Positions 1 to 8,788 of a stretch of 64,000 nt of DNA are shown in pieces. The stretch is from contig NZ_JADKPZ010000011.1 of the NCBI RefSeq assembly GCF_016106035.1, forward strand, positions 1 through 64,000. The letters run 5' to 3'. The notes beneath the pieces were generated by a model. The model did not search any database and was not told the origin of the DNA. It saw nothing but the letters and a program-made list of their open reading frames with translations. Each line of letters begins with the position of its first letter. The first letter of the stretch is position 1. The translations under genes were made by a program, and so were the position numbers. The stretch comes from Arcobacter vandammei (GTDB taxonomy: Bacteria > Campylobacterota > Campylobacteria > Campylobacterales > Arcobacteraceae).

Positions 1-2
1 TT

Positions 3-647
3 ACTTCAAAGAAACCAATTAAAAGAGCATATGAAAGAAAAGATAGTGTTACAAAAACTTGGCTAGAGAATGAGTATCCCAAAATTAAAAAAGAAGCTAA
101 AACTGAAAATGCTGATATTTGGTGGGCAGATGAGACAGCTTGTCAATCTTTACCAAATAATCTTACAGGATATGCACCAATAGGAACTCATAATAAACCA
201 ATTCTTGAACATACTGCTAAAAAGTTTAAAGTAAATATGATTAGTGCTATTACAAATACTGGTAAATCAATGTTTAGCTTGTATGATGAATCTATCAATA
301 TTGATAGATTTATAGACTTTTGTAAGAAAATAATAGAGTCGAATAATGGTAAAAAAGTATATCTTATAGTTGATAACCTAAGAGTACATCATGCAAAACT
401 TGTAAAAGCTTGGGAAGAAGAGAATGCAAAATATATTAGACTCTTTTATCTTCCAGCATACTCACCAGATTATAACCCAGATGAATATTTGAATCAAGAT
501 TATAAACAAACTACAAACAGAAATAATGTTCCAAAAGATAAAGAACACTTGCGAAGAAATACAGAAAAGTATATGTTATCTTTACAAAATAATCCACAAA
601 AAGTAGCTAATTTTTTTAAACATCCAAAGGTTAAATATGCAAGTTAA
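3..647 (+). CDS. IS630-family transposase, 5' end outside the window
   Basis: The frame is open from the window edge, so only the C-terminal part (about 214 residues) is visible. It carries the DDE catalytic domain of IS630/Tc1-type transposases: an Asp in WWADET, a second in LIVDNLRVHH, and the closing YSPDYNPDE motif followed by LNQDYK. This enzyme cuts and rejoins element ends. An internal ATG at 237 exists but lies after the first catalytic Asp, so it is not the real start. Terminal inverted repeats could not be identified because the other end is missing. The family call is secure; whether the full element is intact is unknown. Confidence 0.88.
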   Translation, partial: TSKKPIKRAYERKDSVTKTWLENEYPKIKKEAKTENADIWWADETACQSLPNNLTGYAPIGTHNKPILEHTAKKFKVNMISAITNTGKSMFSLYDESINIDRFIDFCKKIIESNNGKKVYLIVDNLRVHHAKLVKAWEEENAKYIRLFYLPAYSPDYNPDEYLNQDYKQTTNRNNVPKDKEHLRRNTEKYMLSLQNNPQKVANFFKHPKVKYAS

Positions 648-666
648 AATTCAGATTATTTATTAG

Positions 667-774
667 GGGAGTAATAATATCGTAAAAAATGAGATAGAAA
701 ATAGAGTAATTGATGAAAAATATATTGATAAAGTAGAGATACTAAAAAAACTATTAGATATTTTAAACAAATAA
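667..774 (+). pseudogene. Small ORF remnant downstream of the transposase
   Basis: After an in-frame TAG at 664 there are 35 sense codons ending in TAA at 772-774. They encode a Lys/Glu/Ile-rich, probably helical peptide ending KYIDKVEILKKLLDILNK. No ATG, GTG or TTG start exists in this frame. It may be the 3' end of a gene whose 5' part was removed by insertion of the element, or simply chance. No function can be assigned. Confidence 0.3.
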
Positions 775-777
775 AAA

Positions 778-805
778 CAAATCCCACTTTGCTTTATGGG
801 ATTTG
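778..805 (-). terminator. Intrinsic terminator of lepA
   Basis: A perfect 9-bp inverted repeat (CAAATCCCA / TGGGATTTG) encloses a 10-nt loop. On the minus strand it is followed by TTTTTATTT, so it terminates lepA transcription. It lies 22 nt beyond the lepA stop codon. Confidence 0.85.
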
Positions 806-826
806 TATCAAAATTTAAGAATAAAG

Positions 827-2614
827 TTAGATTTTCAATACAGCCATAAAAGCCTCTTGTGGAACATTTACTTTTCCAATAGCTTTCATTCTTTTTTTAC
901 CAGCTTTTTGTTTTTCAAGAAGTTTTCTTTTTCTTGTAATATCTCCACCATAACATTTTGCAGTTACATTTTTTCCCATAGATTTTACAGTTTCTCTTGC
1001 AATTATTGTGCTTCCAATACTAGCTTGTACTGCAACTTCAAAAAGTTGTCGTGGAATTAGTTCTTTTAGGGCTTTTACAAACTCTCTACCTCTTGAAACA
1101 GCCCTATCTTCAGGCACTATGATTGATAAAGCATCAACTATATCTCCTGCAACTCTAACATCAAGTTTTTTTAAATTCCCTGGTCTAAATCCCACAGGTT
1201 CATAATCAAAAGAGGCATAACCTTTTGTTGTAGATTTTAACTTATCATAAAAATCCATTACAATTTCATTCATAGGAATATCATATTCAAGAAGAACTCT
1301 TGCCCCTAAATAATCCATTTTTAACTGAATTCCTCTTTTGTCGTTTAGAAGTTTTATAACATTTCCTAAAAACTCATCAGGCACTAAAATTGTAGCTTTT
1401 ACATAAGGCTCAAAAATCGTATCTATATAGTTTGGTTCTGGAAGCTCACTTGGATTTTGGATTATAATTTGTTCGCCATCTCTTTTTAAAACTTCATAAA
1501 CAACAGTTGGTGCAGTTGCAATTAAATCTAAATCAAACTCTCTTTCTAGTCTTTCTTTTATAACTTCCATATGAAGCATTCCTAAAAAACCAGTTCTAAA
1601 TCCACTTCCAAGAGCTAAAGAGCTTTCAGGCTCAAAAGAGATAGATGAGTCATTTAATTTTAATTTATTTAAAGCTTCTCTTAAATCTTCAAATTTATCT
1701 GTTTCTATTGGATAAAGTCCTGCAAAAACAAATGGTTTTGCAGGTTCAAAACCATCTATTACTTCACTTGTTGGATTTTTTGCATCTGTCATTGTATCTC
1801 CAACGGCTATTCCATCAAGAGTTTTTAATCCAAGAACTACTATTCCTATCTCTCCTGTTTTTATTTCAAGAGTATCTTGCCTTTTTATTGGGTGTGGGTA
1901 CATTAAGCTTAAAACTTGATGTTCCACTTTTGTATTCATCATTCTTAAAGTTTGACCTTTTTTTATACTTCCGTCATAAACTCGCACAAGTGCCAAAGCA
2001 CCTAAGTAGTTATCAAACCACGAGTCATAAATAAGTGCTTTTGTTGGAGCAGTTTCATCTCCAATGGGTGCTGGAACTCTTTTTATAATTGATTCTATTA
2101 AATCTTTTACACCCAAACCTGTTTTTGCAGAGATTAAATTGTGTTCTGTACAATCAAGCCCTATAGCCTCTTCAACTTCTCCTAAAACTCGCATAGGATC
2201 TGCACTTGGTAAATCTATTTTATTTACAACTGGAAGAAGTTCTAAGTCATTATCCATTGCAATATAAACATTTGCAATAGTTTGTGCTTCAACCCCTTGA
2301 GTTGAATCAACTATAAGCAAAGCTCCTTCAGATGATGCTAAAGAACGGCTAACTTCATAAGAAAAATCTACGTGACCTGGAGTATCAATAAGATTTAAAA
2401 CATATTTTTCCCCATCTAAAGTGTAGTTTAATCTTACACTTTGAGCCTTTATTGTAATTCCTCGCTCTTTTTCTATATCCATATTATCCATAACTTGTGA
2501 AGTCATTTCTCTATCACTTATTGCTCCACACTCTTGAATAATTCTATCTGCTAAAGTTGATTTTCCGTGATCAATATGTGCAATAATACTAAAGTTTCTA
2601 ATATTTTTTTGCAA
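827..2614 (-). CDS. lepA: Elongation factor 4 (LepA/EF4), ribosome back-translocase GTPase
   Basis: At 595 residues this is full length for LepA. The N-terminal GTPase shows G1 AHIDHGKST (about 12-20), DTPGH and NKID, followed by the EF-G-like domains and the LepA-specific basic C-terminus with [25 protein letters not shown]4 binds ribosomes and affects translation under ionic or other stress. The start is a TTG at 2614 with AGGA seven bases upstream; no ATG is better placed. The gene is divergent from copA and has its own terminator at 778-805, so it is probably monocistronic. Confidence 0.97.
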   Translation of the reverse strand: MQKNIRNFSIIAHIDHGKSTLADRIIQECGAISDREMTSQVMDNMDIEKERGITIKAQSVRLNYTLDGEKYVLNLIDTPGHVDFSYEVSRSLASSEGALLIVDSTQGVEAQTIANVYIAMDNDLELLPVVNKIDLPSADPMRVLGEVEEAIGLDCTEHNLISAKTGLGVKDLIESIIKRVPAPIGDETAPTKALIYDSWFDNYLGALALVRVYDGSIKKGQTLRMMNTKVEHQVLSLMYPHPIKRQDTLEIKTGEIGIVVLGLKTLDGIAVGDTMTDAKNPTSEVIDGFEPAKPFVFAGLYPIETDKFEDLREALNKLKLNDSSISFEPESSLALGSGFRTGFLGMLHMEVIKERLEREFDLDLIATAPTVVYEVLKRDGEQIIIQNPSELPEPNYIDTIFEPYVKATILVPDEFLGNVIKLLNDKRGIQLKMDYLGARVLLEYDIPMNEIVMDFYDKLKSTTKGYASFDYEPVGFRPGNLKKLDVRVAGDIVDALSIIVPEDRAVSRGREFVKALKELIPRQLFEVAVQASIGSTIIARETVKSMGKNVTAKCYGGDITRKRKLLEKQKAGKKRMKAIGKVNVPQEAFMAVLKI

Positions 2615-2658
2615 GTTGTTTTCCTAATTTTTGTTTGTTGTTTTTCTAAAATAGTGCG

Positions 2659-2664
2659 ATTATA
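2659..2664 (-). promoter_or_regulatory. Probable -10 box for lepA
   Basis: The minus strand reads TATAAT here, 45 bases upstream of the lepA TTG, in the lepA-copA divergent region. No convincing -35 element is visible, which is common in Campylobacterota sigma-70 promoters. Confidence 0.55.
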
Positions 2665-2754
2665 TCTAAAAAAGTGTAATTTTTGATTAAAGGTTTATTT
2701 GTAATTAATTTAGCTAGGTTATGATTTCAAATATTTTATATTTAGGAATATTTT

Positions 2755-5277
2755 ATGAAAGCCCAAAAATTTGATATAAAAGGTATGACTTGTAGTGCTT
2801 GTTCAAATGCTGTTGATAGGACTATAAAAAAGCTTGAAGGTGTAAGTGAAGTCAATGTAAATTTATTAAACAATAGTATGAGTATAAAGTACGATGAGAA
2901 CTTATTAAATGATGAAAATATTATAGAAGCTGTACAAAATGCTGGTTATGTTGCCTCTTTGCAAGAAGAGAAAAAATCTAAAGTAGAGAAAAAAGAAAAT
3001 ATCGCACTTTTAGAGATAAATGAGTTAAAACAAAGGTTATTTGTATCTTTAATCTTTGCTTTGCCACTTTTTTATATCTCTATGGGACATATGCTAAATT
3101 GGGCTATGCCACACTTTTTCTTAGGGGCAAAAAATGGTATGACTTTTGCTTTTACTCAATTTTTACTAGCTCTTCCAATAGTTTTTATAAATAGAAAGTT
3201 TTATACTATTGGTTTTAAAACACTATTTAAAGGCTCTCCAAATATGGACTCTTTAATAGCTATTGGTACAGGTGCTGCCATGCTTTATGGAGTTTACTCA
3301 ATTTATAAAATCTCTTACGGTTTTTCAATAGAAGATTTAGAGCTAGTAAATAGTTTTGCTATGGATTTGTATTTTGAGAGTGCTACTATTGTTTTAACTT
3401 TAATCACATTTGGAAAATATCTTGAAGCAAAAGCAAAAGGAAAAACAAGTGAAGCTATAAATAAGCTTTTAGATTTAAGCCCAAAAAAAGCAACATTAAT
3501 CAAAGATGGAAAAGAGCTTGAAGTAGCTATTGAAGATTTAAAAGTAGGGGATATTATAAATGTTCGCCCAGGGGAGAGTATTGCAACTGATGGAGTTATA
3601 GTAAAAGGTTCTACAAATATAGATGAATCAATGCTCACAGGTGAGAGTTTGCCAGTTAGTAAAACTATAAATGATAGTGTAATTGGTGCAAGTATAAATA
3701 AAAATGGCTCAATAGAGTTTAAAGTTACAAAAGTTGGAAGCGATACTGTTATTTCTCAAATTATTAAGCTAGTTGAAGAGGCAAGTTCATCTAAAGCTCC
3801 TATATCAAAACTTGCAGATAAGATTAGCTCTATTTTTGTGCCAACAGTTATAGTTATAGCTATTATTAGTGCTATTGTTTGGCTATCTTTGGGAGCAACC
3901 TTTGAGTTTGCCTTAAGTATTGCAATTGCTGTTTTAGTAATATCTTGTCCGTGTGCTTTAGGACTTGCAACTCCAACTGCTATTATGGTAGCAACAGGAA
4001 GAGGAGCAGCAAATGGAATTTTGATAAAAAATGCACAAGTTTTAGAAAATAGCCATAAAATAGATACAGTTGTACTTGATAAAACGGGAACTATAACAAA
4101 AGGAGAACCAGAGCTAACAAATATTGTGCCAGAGAGTGAAATCTCAAAAGATGATTTACTTCAAATTGCCTTTTCTTTGGAGAAAAACTCTGAACACCCA
4201 CTTGCAAATGCGATTATAAAAAAAGCAGAAGAGCTAGGATTAAAAAGATTAGAAATTGAAGATTTCAAAGCTTTAAATGGACTAGGAATTGAAGCAAAAA
4301 TAGATAATAAAATCTACTATATAGGAAATAAAAAGCTACTAGATAGTAAAAATATAGATTTAAAAGAGTTTGAAAAAGAGTCTATAAATTTTGCAAATAG
4401 TGGAAAAACTCCAATTTTTGTAGCTTCAAGTGAGAAAATTTTGGGACTTATTGCAATTAGTGATAGTATAAAACCTACAAGCCAAAGAGCTATAAGAGAG
4501 CTTGAAAAAAAAGGCTTAGAAGTAATTATGCTAACAGGAGATAATACAAAAACAGCAAATGCTATTGCAAAAGAGCTAAATATTAAAAAAGTTTTTGCAG
4601 AAGTTTTACCACAAGATAAAGATAGAGTGATACTTGAACTTCAACAAAGTGGCAAAAAAGTTGCTTTTGTAGGAGATGGAATAAATGATGCAGCAGCATT
4701 GGTAAGGGCTGATGTTGGAATTGCAATTGGAGCTGGAACTGATATTGCAATAGAAAGTGCAAATATAGTTTTAGTAAAGAGTGATTTACTAGATGTTTTA
4801 ACAGCAATTGAGCTAAGTAGTGCAACTATAAAAAATATAAAACAGAACCTATTTTGGGCATTTTTCTATAATATTTTAGGAATACCACTTGCTGCTGGTA
4901 TTTTTTATAGCTTTTTAGGATGGAAACTAAGCCCTATGTTTGCTGGAGCTGCTATGAGTTTAAGTAGTGTAACAGTAGTTTTAAATGCCTTAAGATTGAG
5001 ATTTTTTAAACCCTCTATAGTTAAAGTAAATAAAGATTTAAATATAATTGAAGGCAAAATTATAAAGGATAAGAATATGACAAAAAATTTAAAAGTAGAT
5101 GGAATGAGTTGCGGACATTGTAGTGGAAGAGTTGAAAAAGCTTTAAAAACTATTGAAGGTATAACAAATGTAGAGATTGATTTAGCTACAAAAGATGTAA
5201 AAATCGAGATGTCAAAAGAGATTGATGAGCAAGTTTTAGTTGATGCTATAACTAATGCTGGATATGATGTAATATAA
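2755..5277 (+). CDS. copA: P1B-type copper-exporting ATPase with an extra C-terminal CopZ-like domain
   Basis: An 840-residue inner-membrane Cu(I) efflux pump. The N-terminal heavy-metal-associated (HMA) domain has GMTCSACS (about 10-17). Eight hydrophobic segments follow, with the CPC metal-transport motif (SCPCALGLATPTA), the phosphorylation motif DKTGT, the nucleotide-binding SEHPLA and the hinge GDGINDAAAL. Unlike most CopA proteins, the chain continues after the last membrane helices into a second HMA domain (about 775-840) with GMSCGHCSG. Helicobacter pylori encodes a 66-residue CopP separately behind copA; here that unit is in frame. Copper rather than another metal is inferred from CPC and the HMA type. 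Confidence 0.93.
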   Translation: MKAQKFDIKGMTCSACSNAVDRTIKKLEGVSEVNVNLLNNSMSIKYDENLLNDENIIEAVQNAGYVASLQEEKKSKVEKKENIALLEINELKQRLFVSLIFALPLFYISMGHMLNWAMPHFFLGAKNGMTFAFTQFLLALPIVFINRKFYTIGFKTLFKGSPNMDSLIAIGTGAAMLYGVYSIYKISYGFSIEDLELVNSFAMDLYFESATIVLTLITFGKYLEAKAKGKTSEAINKLLDLSPKKATLIKDGKELEVAIEDLKVGDIINVRPGESIATDGVIVKGSTNIDESMLTGESLPVSKTINDSVIGASINKNGSIEFKVTKVGSDTVISQIIKLVEEASSSKAPISKLADKISSIFVPTVIVIAIISAIVWLSLGATFEFALSIAIAVLVISCPCALGLATPTAIMVATGRGAANGILIKNAQVLENSHKIDTVVLDKTGTITKGEPELTNIVPESEISKDDLLQIAFSLEKNSEHPLANAIIKKAEELGLKRLEIEDFKALNGLGIEAKIDNKIYYIGNKKLLDSKNIDLKEFEKESINFANSGKTPIFVASSEKILGLIAISDSIKPTSQRAIRELEKKGLEVIMLTGDNTKTANAIAKELNIKKVFAEVLPQDKDRVILELQQSGKKVAFVGDGINDAAALVRADVGIAIGAGTDIAIESANIVLVKSDLLDVLTAIELSSATIKNIKQNLFWAFFYNILGIPLAAGIFYSFLGWKLSPMFAGAAMSLSSVTVVLNALRLRFFKPSIVKVNKDLNIIEGKIIKDKNMTKNLKVDGMSCGHCSGRVEKALKTIEGITNVEIDLATKDVKIEMSKEIDEQVLVDAITNAGYDVI
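5077..5277 (+). CDS. Possible separately translated CopZ/CopP-like copper chaperone (internal start in copA)
   Basis: An in-frame ATG at codon 775 of copA is preceded by AAAGGA (5064-5069) with a 7-nt spacer, an ideal ribosome-binding site. The product would be 66 residues, a complete HMA domain with metal-binding Cys in GMSCGHC, the same size as H. pylori CopP. It would carry Cu(I) in the cytoplasm and hand it to CopA. Independent translation is inferred; the sequence alone cannot show that both the fusion and the short form are made. Confidence 0.5.
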   Translation: MTKNLKVDGMSCGHCSGRVEKALKTIEGITNVEIDLATKDVKIEMSKEIDEQVLVDAITNAGYDVI

Positions 5278-5291
5278 AAATATTTTTAGAC

Positions 5292-5320
5292 TTGACAAAG
5301 GATGACTAAAGTTATATAAT
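5292..5320 (+). promoter_or_regulatory. Consensus sigma-70 promoter of clpB
   Basis: TTGACA (5292-5297) and TATAAT (5315-5320) are both perfect and separated by 17 bp. It sits directly upstream of the CIRCE operator and of clpB. A perfect -35 box is unusual in this lineage and fits a strong promoter held down by a repressor. Confidence 0.9.
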
Positions 5321-5324
5321 TTCA

Positions 5325-5351
5325 TTAGCAGTTAAATATAAGGAGTGCTAA
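5325..5351 (+). promoter_or_regulatory. CIRCE element (HrcA operator) of clpB
   Basis: The CIRCE consensus is TTAGCACTC-N9-GAGTGCTAA. Here the right arm is perfect (5343-5351), the spacer is exactly 9 nt, and the left arm TTAGCAGTT matches at 7 of 9 positions. The right arm contains the ribosome-binding site AGGAG and ends at the base before the ATG. HrcA bound here would block the promoter region just upstream, making clpB heat-inducible. The hrcA gene is not in this window. Confidence 0.88.
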
Positions 5352-7934
5352 ATGAATGATAATAATATTTTTGAACAGATGACAAACCAGCTAAGAGAGA
5401 CTATTGATTCAAGTCTGAACTTAGCCTTACATAATAAAAACCAAGAAGTTGAAGTAGTTCACCTTCTTTGGGCAATGCTTACAAATACAAATTCAGTTTT
5501 AAACCAACTACTAAATAAAATGAGTGTAAACAAAGCAGCCATTGAGCTTGAAGCAAAATCAAAAGCACAAAGTCTGCCAACTGTTAGCAGTGTTACAAAA
5601 GAGAATATAAAAGTATCAAGAAATCTTTATGAGAGTTTTCAAAAAGCAGCTGGTCAGATGGCTAGTTTAGGAGATAAATTTATTGCAATTGACTCTTGGC
5701 TTATTGCAAATTTTGATAATCCTACAATTAAAGAGATTTTAGGAAAATATATAGATTTAAATGAAGCAAAAAAAGAGCTTGAAGCTTTAAGAGCTGGAAA
5801 AACTATAGATAATCAAAGTGCAGATGATAATCTTGAAGCTTTAAATAAATATGGAATTGATTTAAATAAATCTGCAATTGATGGAAAGCTAGATCCCGTT
5901 ATTGGAAGAGATGAGCAGATAAATAGAATGATGCAAATTCTAATAAGAAAAACAAAAAATAATCCAATACTTCTAGGAGAACCAGGGACTGGAAAAACTG
6001 CAATTGCTGAAGGACTAGCTCAAAGAATTGTAAATAAAGATGTGCCTCTAAGTCTTCAAAACAAAAGAGTAATTGCACTTGATATGAGTGCATTAATTGC
6101 TGGTGCAAAGTATAGAGGAGAGTTTGAAGATAGATTAAAATCTGTAATTGATGAGGTAAAACAAGCTGGAAATATAATTTTATTTATAGATGAGATTCAT
6201 ACAATAATAGGTGCAGGTGCAAGTGAAGGTTCTATGGATGCTGCGAATATATTAAAACCAAGTCTGGCACGTGGTGAACTTCATACAATTGGAGCAACAA
6301 CTTTAAAAGAGTATAGAAAATACTTTGAAAAAGATACTGCAATGCAAAGAAGATTTCAGCCTGTAAATGTAAATGAACCATCAGTAAATGAAGCTTTACA
6401 AATTTTACGAGGAATAAAAGAGAAACTAGAGACTCACCACAATGTAACAATAAATGATAGTGCATTAATTGCTGCTGCAAAACTATCAAATAGATATATA
6501 AGTGATAGATTTTTACCAGATAAAGCAATAGATTTAATAGATGAAGCAGCTGCTGAACTAAAAATGCAAATAGAGAGCGAACCAACAGCACTTTCAACAA
6601 TAAAAAGAGAGATACAGACTTTGCAAGTGGAAAAAGAGGCTTTAAAAATGGAGAAAAACCAAAAAAATGAAGCAAGAATTGGTGAAATTGAAAAAGAGTT
6701 AGCAAATAAAAATGAAGAGAAACAAAATCTTGAAGCACAGTTTGAGAATGAAAAAGAGACATTTAATAAAGAGAGCATCTTAAAAGCAAAAATTGATGAG
6801 CTAAAAACAAAAGCAAATATAGCAAAACGAGAATCAAAATTTGAAGAAGCTGCAAAAATAGAGTATGGAGAAATTCCAGAAATTGAAAAACAAATAAGTG
6901 AAAATGCAGCAAAATGGGCACTTATGCAAAAAGAGGGAACACTTTTAAGAAATAGTGTTGATGAAGATAGTATTGCTTCAATTGTAAGCAGATGGACAGG
7001 AATTCCAGTAAACAAAATGCTTGATAGTGAAAAACAAAAAGTTTTAAAAGTTGAAGAGGTTTTAAAACAAGATGTTATAGGACAGGATGAAGCAATAAAA
7101 GCTATAAGTAGAGCCATCAAAAGAAATAAAGCAGGACTTAGTGAAACAAACCGACCAATAGGAAGTTTTCTATTTTTAGGACCAACTGGAGTTGGAAAGA
7201 CTGAGAGTGCTAAAACTTTAGCAAAGTTTTTGTTTGATGATGAAAAAAGCTTGATTAGATTTGATATGAGTGAATATATGGAAAAACATTCAGTTTCAAG
7301 ACTTGTAGGTGCAGCTCCTGGGTATGTAGGATATGAAGAGGGTGGACAATTAACAGAAGCAGTGCGAAGAAAACCATATAGTGTAATACTATTTGATGAA
7401 GTTGAAAAAGCACACACAGATGTATTTAATATTCTTTTGCAAGTGCTTGATGATGGAAGATTAACAGATAACAAAGGTGTAACAGTTGATTTCAAAAACA
7501 CTATTATAATACTTACTTCAAATATTGGAAGTAGTAAAATAATTGAAATAAGTGACAAAGAACAAAGAAGAAAAGCAGTTCTTGATGACTTAAAAGGACA
7601 TTTTAGACCTGAATTTTTAAATAGACTTGATGATATTATCATCTTTGAACAGTTAAATCTTGAAGCTATTACAAATATTGTAGATATTTTATTTAACAAT
7701 ATTAAGAAAAAACTAATAGATAAAGGAATTGAAATATCTTTAACAAAAGAGGCAAAAGAGTATATAGCAAAAGTTGGGTTTGACCCAGTTTATGGAGCAA
7801 GACCACTAAAAAGAGCTATATATGAAGAGATTGAAGATAGATTAGCAATTTTAATTCTTGAAGATAAAATAAAAGAAAATAGCAAAGTAGAGTTTTATTT
7901 AGATGATAATGAGATAAATGTAAGAATTTCTTAA
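5352..7934 (+). CDS. clpB: ClpB protein disaggregase (AAA+ chaperone)
   Basis: The 860-residue protein is full length for ClpB. It has an N-terminal Clp repeat domain (1-150), a first AAA module with Walker A GEPGTGKT near 208-215 and Walker B FIDEIHTI, a middle coiled coil rich in Lys/Glu (about 415-530), and a second AAA module with Walker A GPTGVGKT near 610-617, LFDEVEKAH and the C-terminal GARPLKRAI. It lacks the ClpP-binding IGF loop expected of ClpA or ClpX. With DnaK it extracts polypeptides from aggregates. It appears to be a single-gene unit controlled by a consensus promoter and a CIRCE operator. Confidence 0.97.
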   Translation: MNDNNIFEQMTNQLRETIDSSLNLALHNKNQEVEVVHLLWAMLTNTNSVLNQLLNKMSVNKAAIELEAKSKAQSLPTVSSVTKENIKVSRNLYESFQKAAGQMASLGDKFIAIDSWLIANFDNPTIKEILGKYIDLNEAKKELEALRAGKTIDNQSADDNLEALNKYGIDLNKSAIDGKLDPVIGRDEQINRMMQILIRKTKNNPILLGEPGTGKTAIAEGLAQRIVNKDVPLSLQNKRVIALDMSALIAGAKYRGEFEDRLKSVIDEVKQAGNIILFIDEIHTIIGAGASEGSMDAANILKPSLARGELHTIGATTLKEYRKYFEKDTAMQRRFQPVNVNEPSVNEALQILRGIKEKLETHHNVTINDSALIAAAKLSNRYISDRFLPDKAIDLIDEAAAELKMQIESEPTALSTIKREIQTLQVEKEALKMEKNQKNEARIGEIEKELANKNEEKQNLEAQFENEKETFNKESILKAKIDELKTKANIAKRESKFEEAAKIEYGEIPEIEKQISENAAKWALMQKEGTLLRNSVDEDSIASIVSRWTGIPVNKMLDSEKQKVLKVEEVLKQDVIGQDEAIKAISRAIKRNKAGLSETNRPIGSFLFLGPTGVGKTESAKTLAKFLFDDEKSLIRFDMSEYMEKHSVSRLVGAAPGYVGYEEGGQLTEAVRRKPYSVILFDEVEKAHTDVFNILLQVLDDGRLTDNKGVTVDFKNTIIILTSNIGSSKIIEISDKEQRRKAVLDDLKGHFRPEFLNRLDDIIIFEQLNLEAITNIVDILFNNIKKKLIDKGIEISLTKEAKEYIAKVGFDPVYGARPLKRAIYEEIEDRLAILILEDKIKENSKVEFYLDDNEINVRIS

Positions 7935-8007
7935 AAATATAAAGAGAGTTTAAGTAAGATTTTTATACAATCCACAACTTATTTAGAAATTTTGAGGAAA
8001 AATTAAG

Positions 8008-8142
8008 ATGAAAAGAACGTATCAACCACACAACACTCCTAAAAAAAGAACTCACGGGTTCAGAGTAAGAATGGCTACTAAAAACGGTAGAAGAGTAATC
8101 AATGCAAGAAGAGCTAAAGGTAGAAAAAGATTAGCTGTTTAA
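8008..8142 (+). CDS. rpmH: 50S ribosomal protein L34
   Basis: A 44-residue, strongly basic protein with the universal L34 pattern: MKRTYQPH at the N-terminus, then [11 protein letters not shown] and a tail rich in Arg and Lys ending in KRLAV. It is part of the large ribosomal subunit. The start has AGGA 13 bases upstream and AAG closer in. It opens the conserved rpmH-rnpA-yidD-yidC-khpB-mnmE cluster, and its last 13 bases overlap the proposed start of rnpA. No dnaA or oriC lies next to it here. Confidence 0.97.
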   Translation: MKRTYQPHNTPKKRTHGFRVRMATKNGRRVINARRAKGRKRLAV

Positions 8143-8465
8143 GTAAAGACTATAGACTTAATAGTCAAAAAGATTTTAGTAGGATATATAAAAGCGGCAA
8201 AAATTGGCATACTGCTAGTTTTGTCGCTTTTTTTATTCCAAATTCTACACTTAAAATTGCATTTGTTGCATCTAAGAAATTAGGTAATGCAGTAGATAGA
8301 AATAGAGCAAAAAGAAGATTAAGAGCAGGGCTTTTAGGATTTGAAGATAAATTTATTTCTGGACATTATGTTTTTGTAGCAAAGCAAACTCTTGAAAATA
8401 GAAATTTTTTAGAATTACAAAAAGATTTCAATTTCGCACTAAAAAGACTAGAGCTTCTTAAATGA
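8130..8465 (+). CDS. rnpA: Ribonuclease P protein component, probable ATT start
   Basis: The frame encodes a 111-residue RnpA, the protein cofactor that with the M1 RNA removes tRNA 5' leaders. Family marks include the aromatic KDF..IYKSGK..H region and the [14 protein letters not shown] signature near residues 52-65. No ATG, GTG or TTG occurs between the in-frame stop at 8121 and the conserved core. The best start is ATT at 8130 inside rpmH: AAAGG (8116-8120) lies 9 bases upstream, and the length then matches the family. The stop overlaps the yidD start as ATGA. The gene call is strong; the start codon is inferred. Confidence 0.88.
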   Translation: MSCLSKDYRLNSQKDFSRIYKSGKNWHTASFVAFFIPNSTLKIAFVASKKLGNAVDRNRAKRRLRAGLLGFEDKFISGHYVFVAKQTLENRNFLELQKDFNFALKRLELLK

Positions 8466-8788
8466 AGCAAATAATAAAAAAAATAATCAGATTTTATCAA
8501 AAATATTTATCAGTTATCTCTTATGGTTCTTGTAGATATTATCCAACTTGTTCGCAATATGCTTTATGGCAATTTGATAATAATGGAGTTTTTAAGGCTT
8601 TTTATTTTACAATATTACGCATTTTAAAGTGTAATCAACTTTTTGCTGGTGGATTTGATTATCCTCTTATTAAAAAGCTTGAAAAAAGAAATATCAATTA
8701 TAAAAAAATTAAAATAATATATTGGTATATCCCAGTAGAAAATGGGAAGTATTTAGTAGTAAAAAACAGGGAGTGGAAAGATAAATGA
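8462..8788 (+). CDS. yidD: YidD, membrane protein insertion efficiency factor
   Basis: A 108-residue small protein with the YidD core: an amphipathic N-terminus (IIKKIIRFYQKYLS), then the conserved CRYYPTCSQYA cysteine motif and LRILKCNQLFAGGFDYP. YidD aids insertion of inner-membrane proteins by the YidC/Sec machinery. The start overlaps the rnpA stop and the end overlaps the yidC start, each by four bases, indicating translational coupling. The Lys-rich C-terminal tail after about residue 75 extends beyond the usual core. Confidence 0.94.
   Translation: MKQIIKKIIRFYQKYLSVISYGSCRYYPTCSQYALWQFDNNGVFKAFYFTILRILKCNQLFAGGFDYPLIKKLEKRNINYKKIKIIYWYIPVENGKYLVVKNREWKDK

Noticed and set aside
803-1060. 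Frame of 85 codons on the plus strand over the 3' end of lepA
   Set aside because: Antisense to conserved LepA sequence, Phe/Ser-rich, no ribosome-binding site, and it starts within the lepA terminator.
6434-7699. Long 421-codon frame on the minus strand opposite clpB
   Set aside because: It is antisense to a full-length, motif-complete clpB. Its translation is low-complexity, rich in Ser/Phe/Leu, with no domain; AT-rich codon use on the other strand explains the open frame.
7935-8007. Possible replication origin near rpmH
   Set aside because: rpmH often lies near oriC in bacteria, but there is no dnaA here and no cluster of DnaA boxes in the gap.
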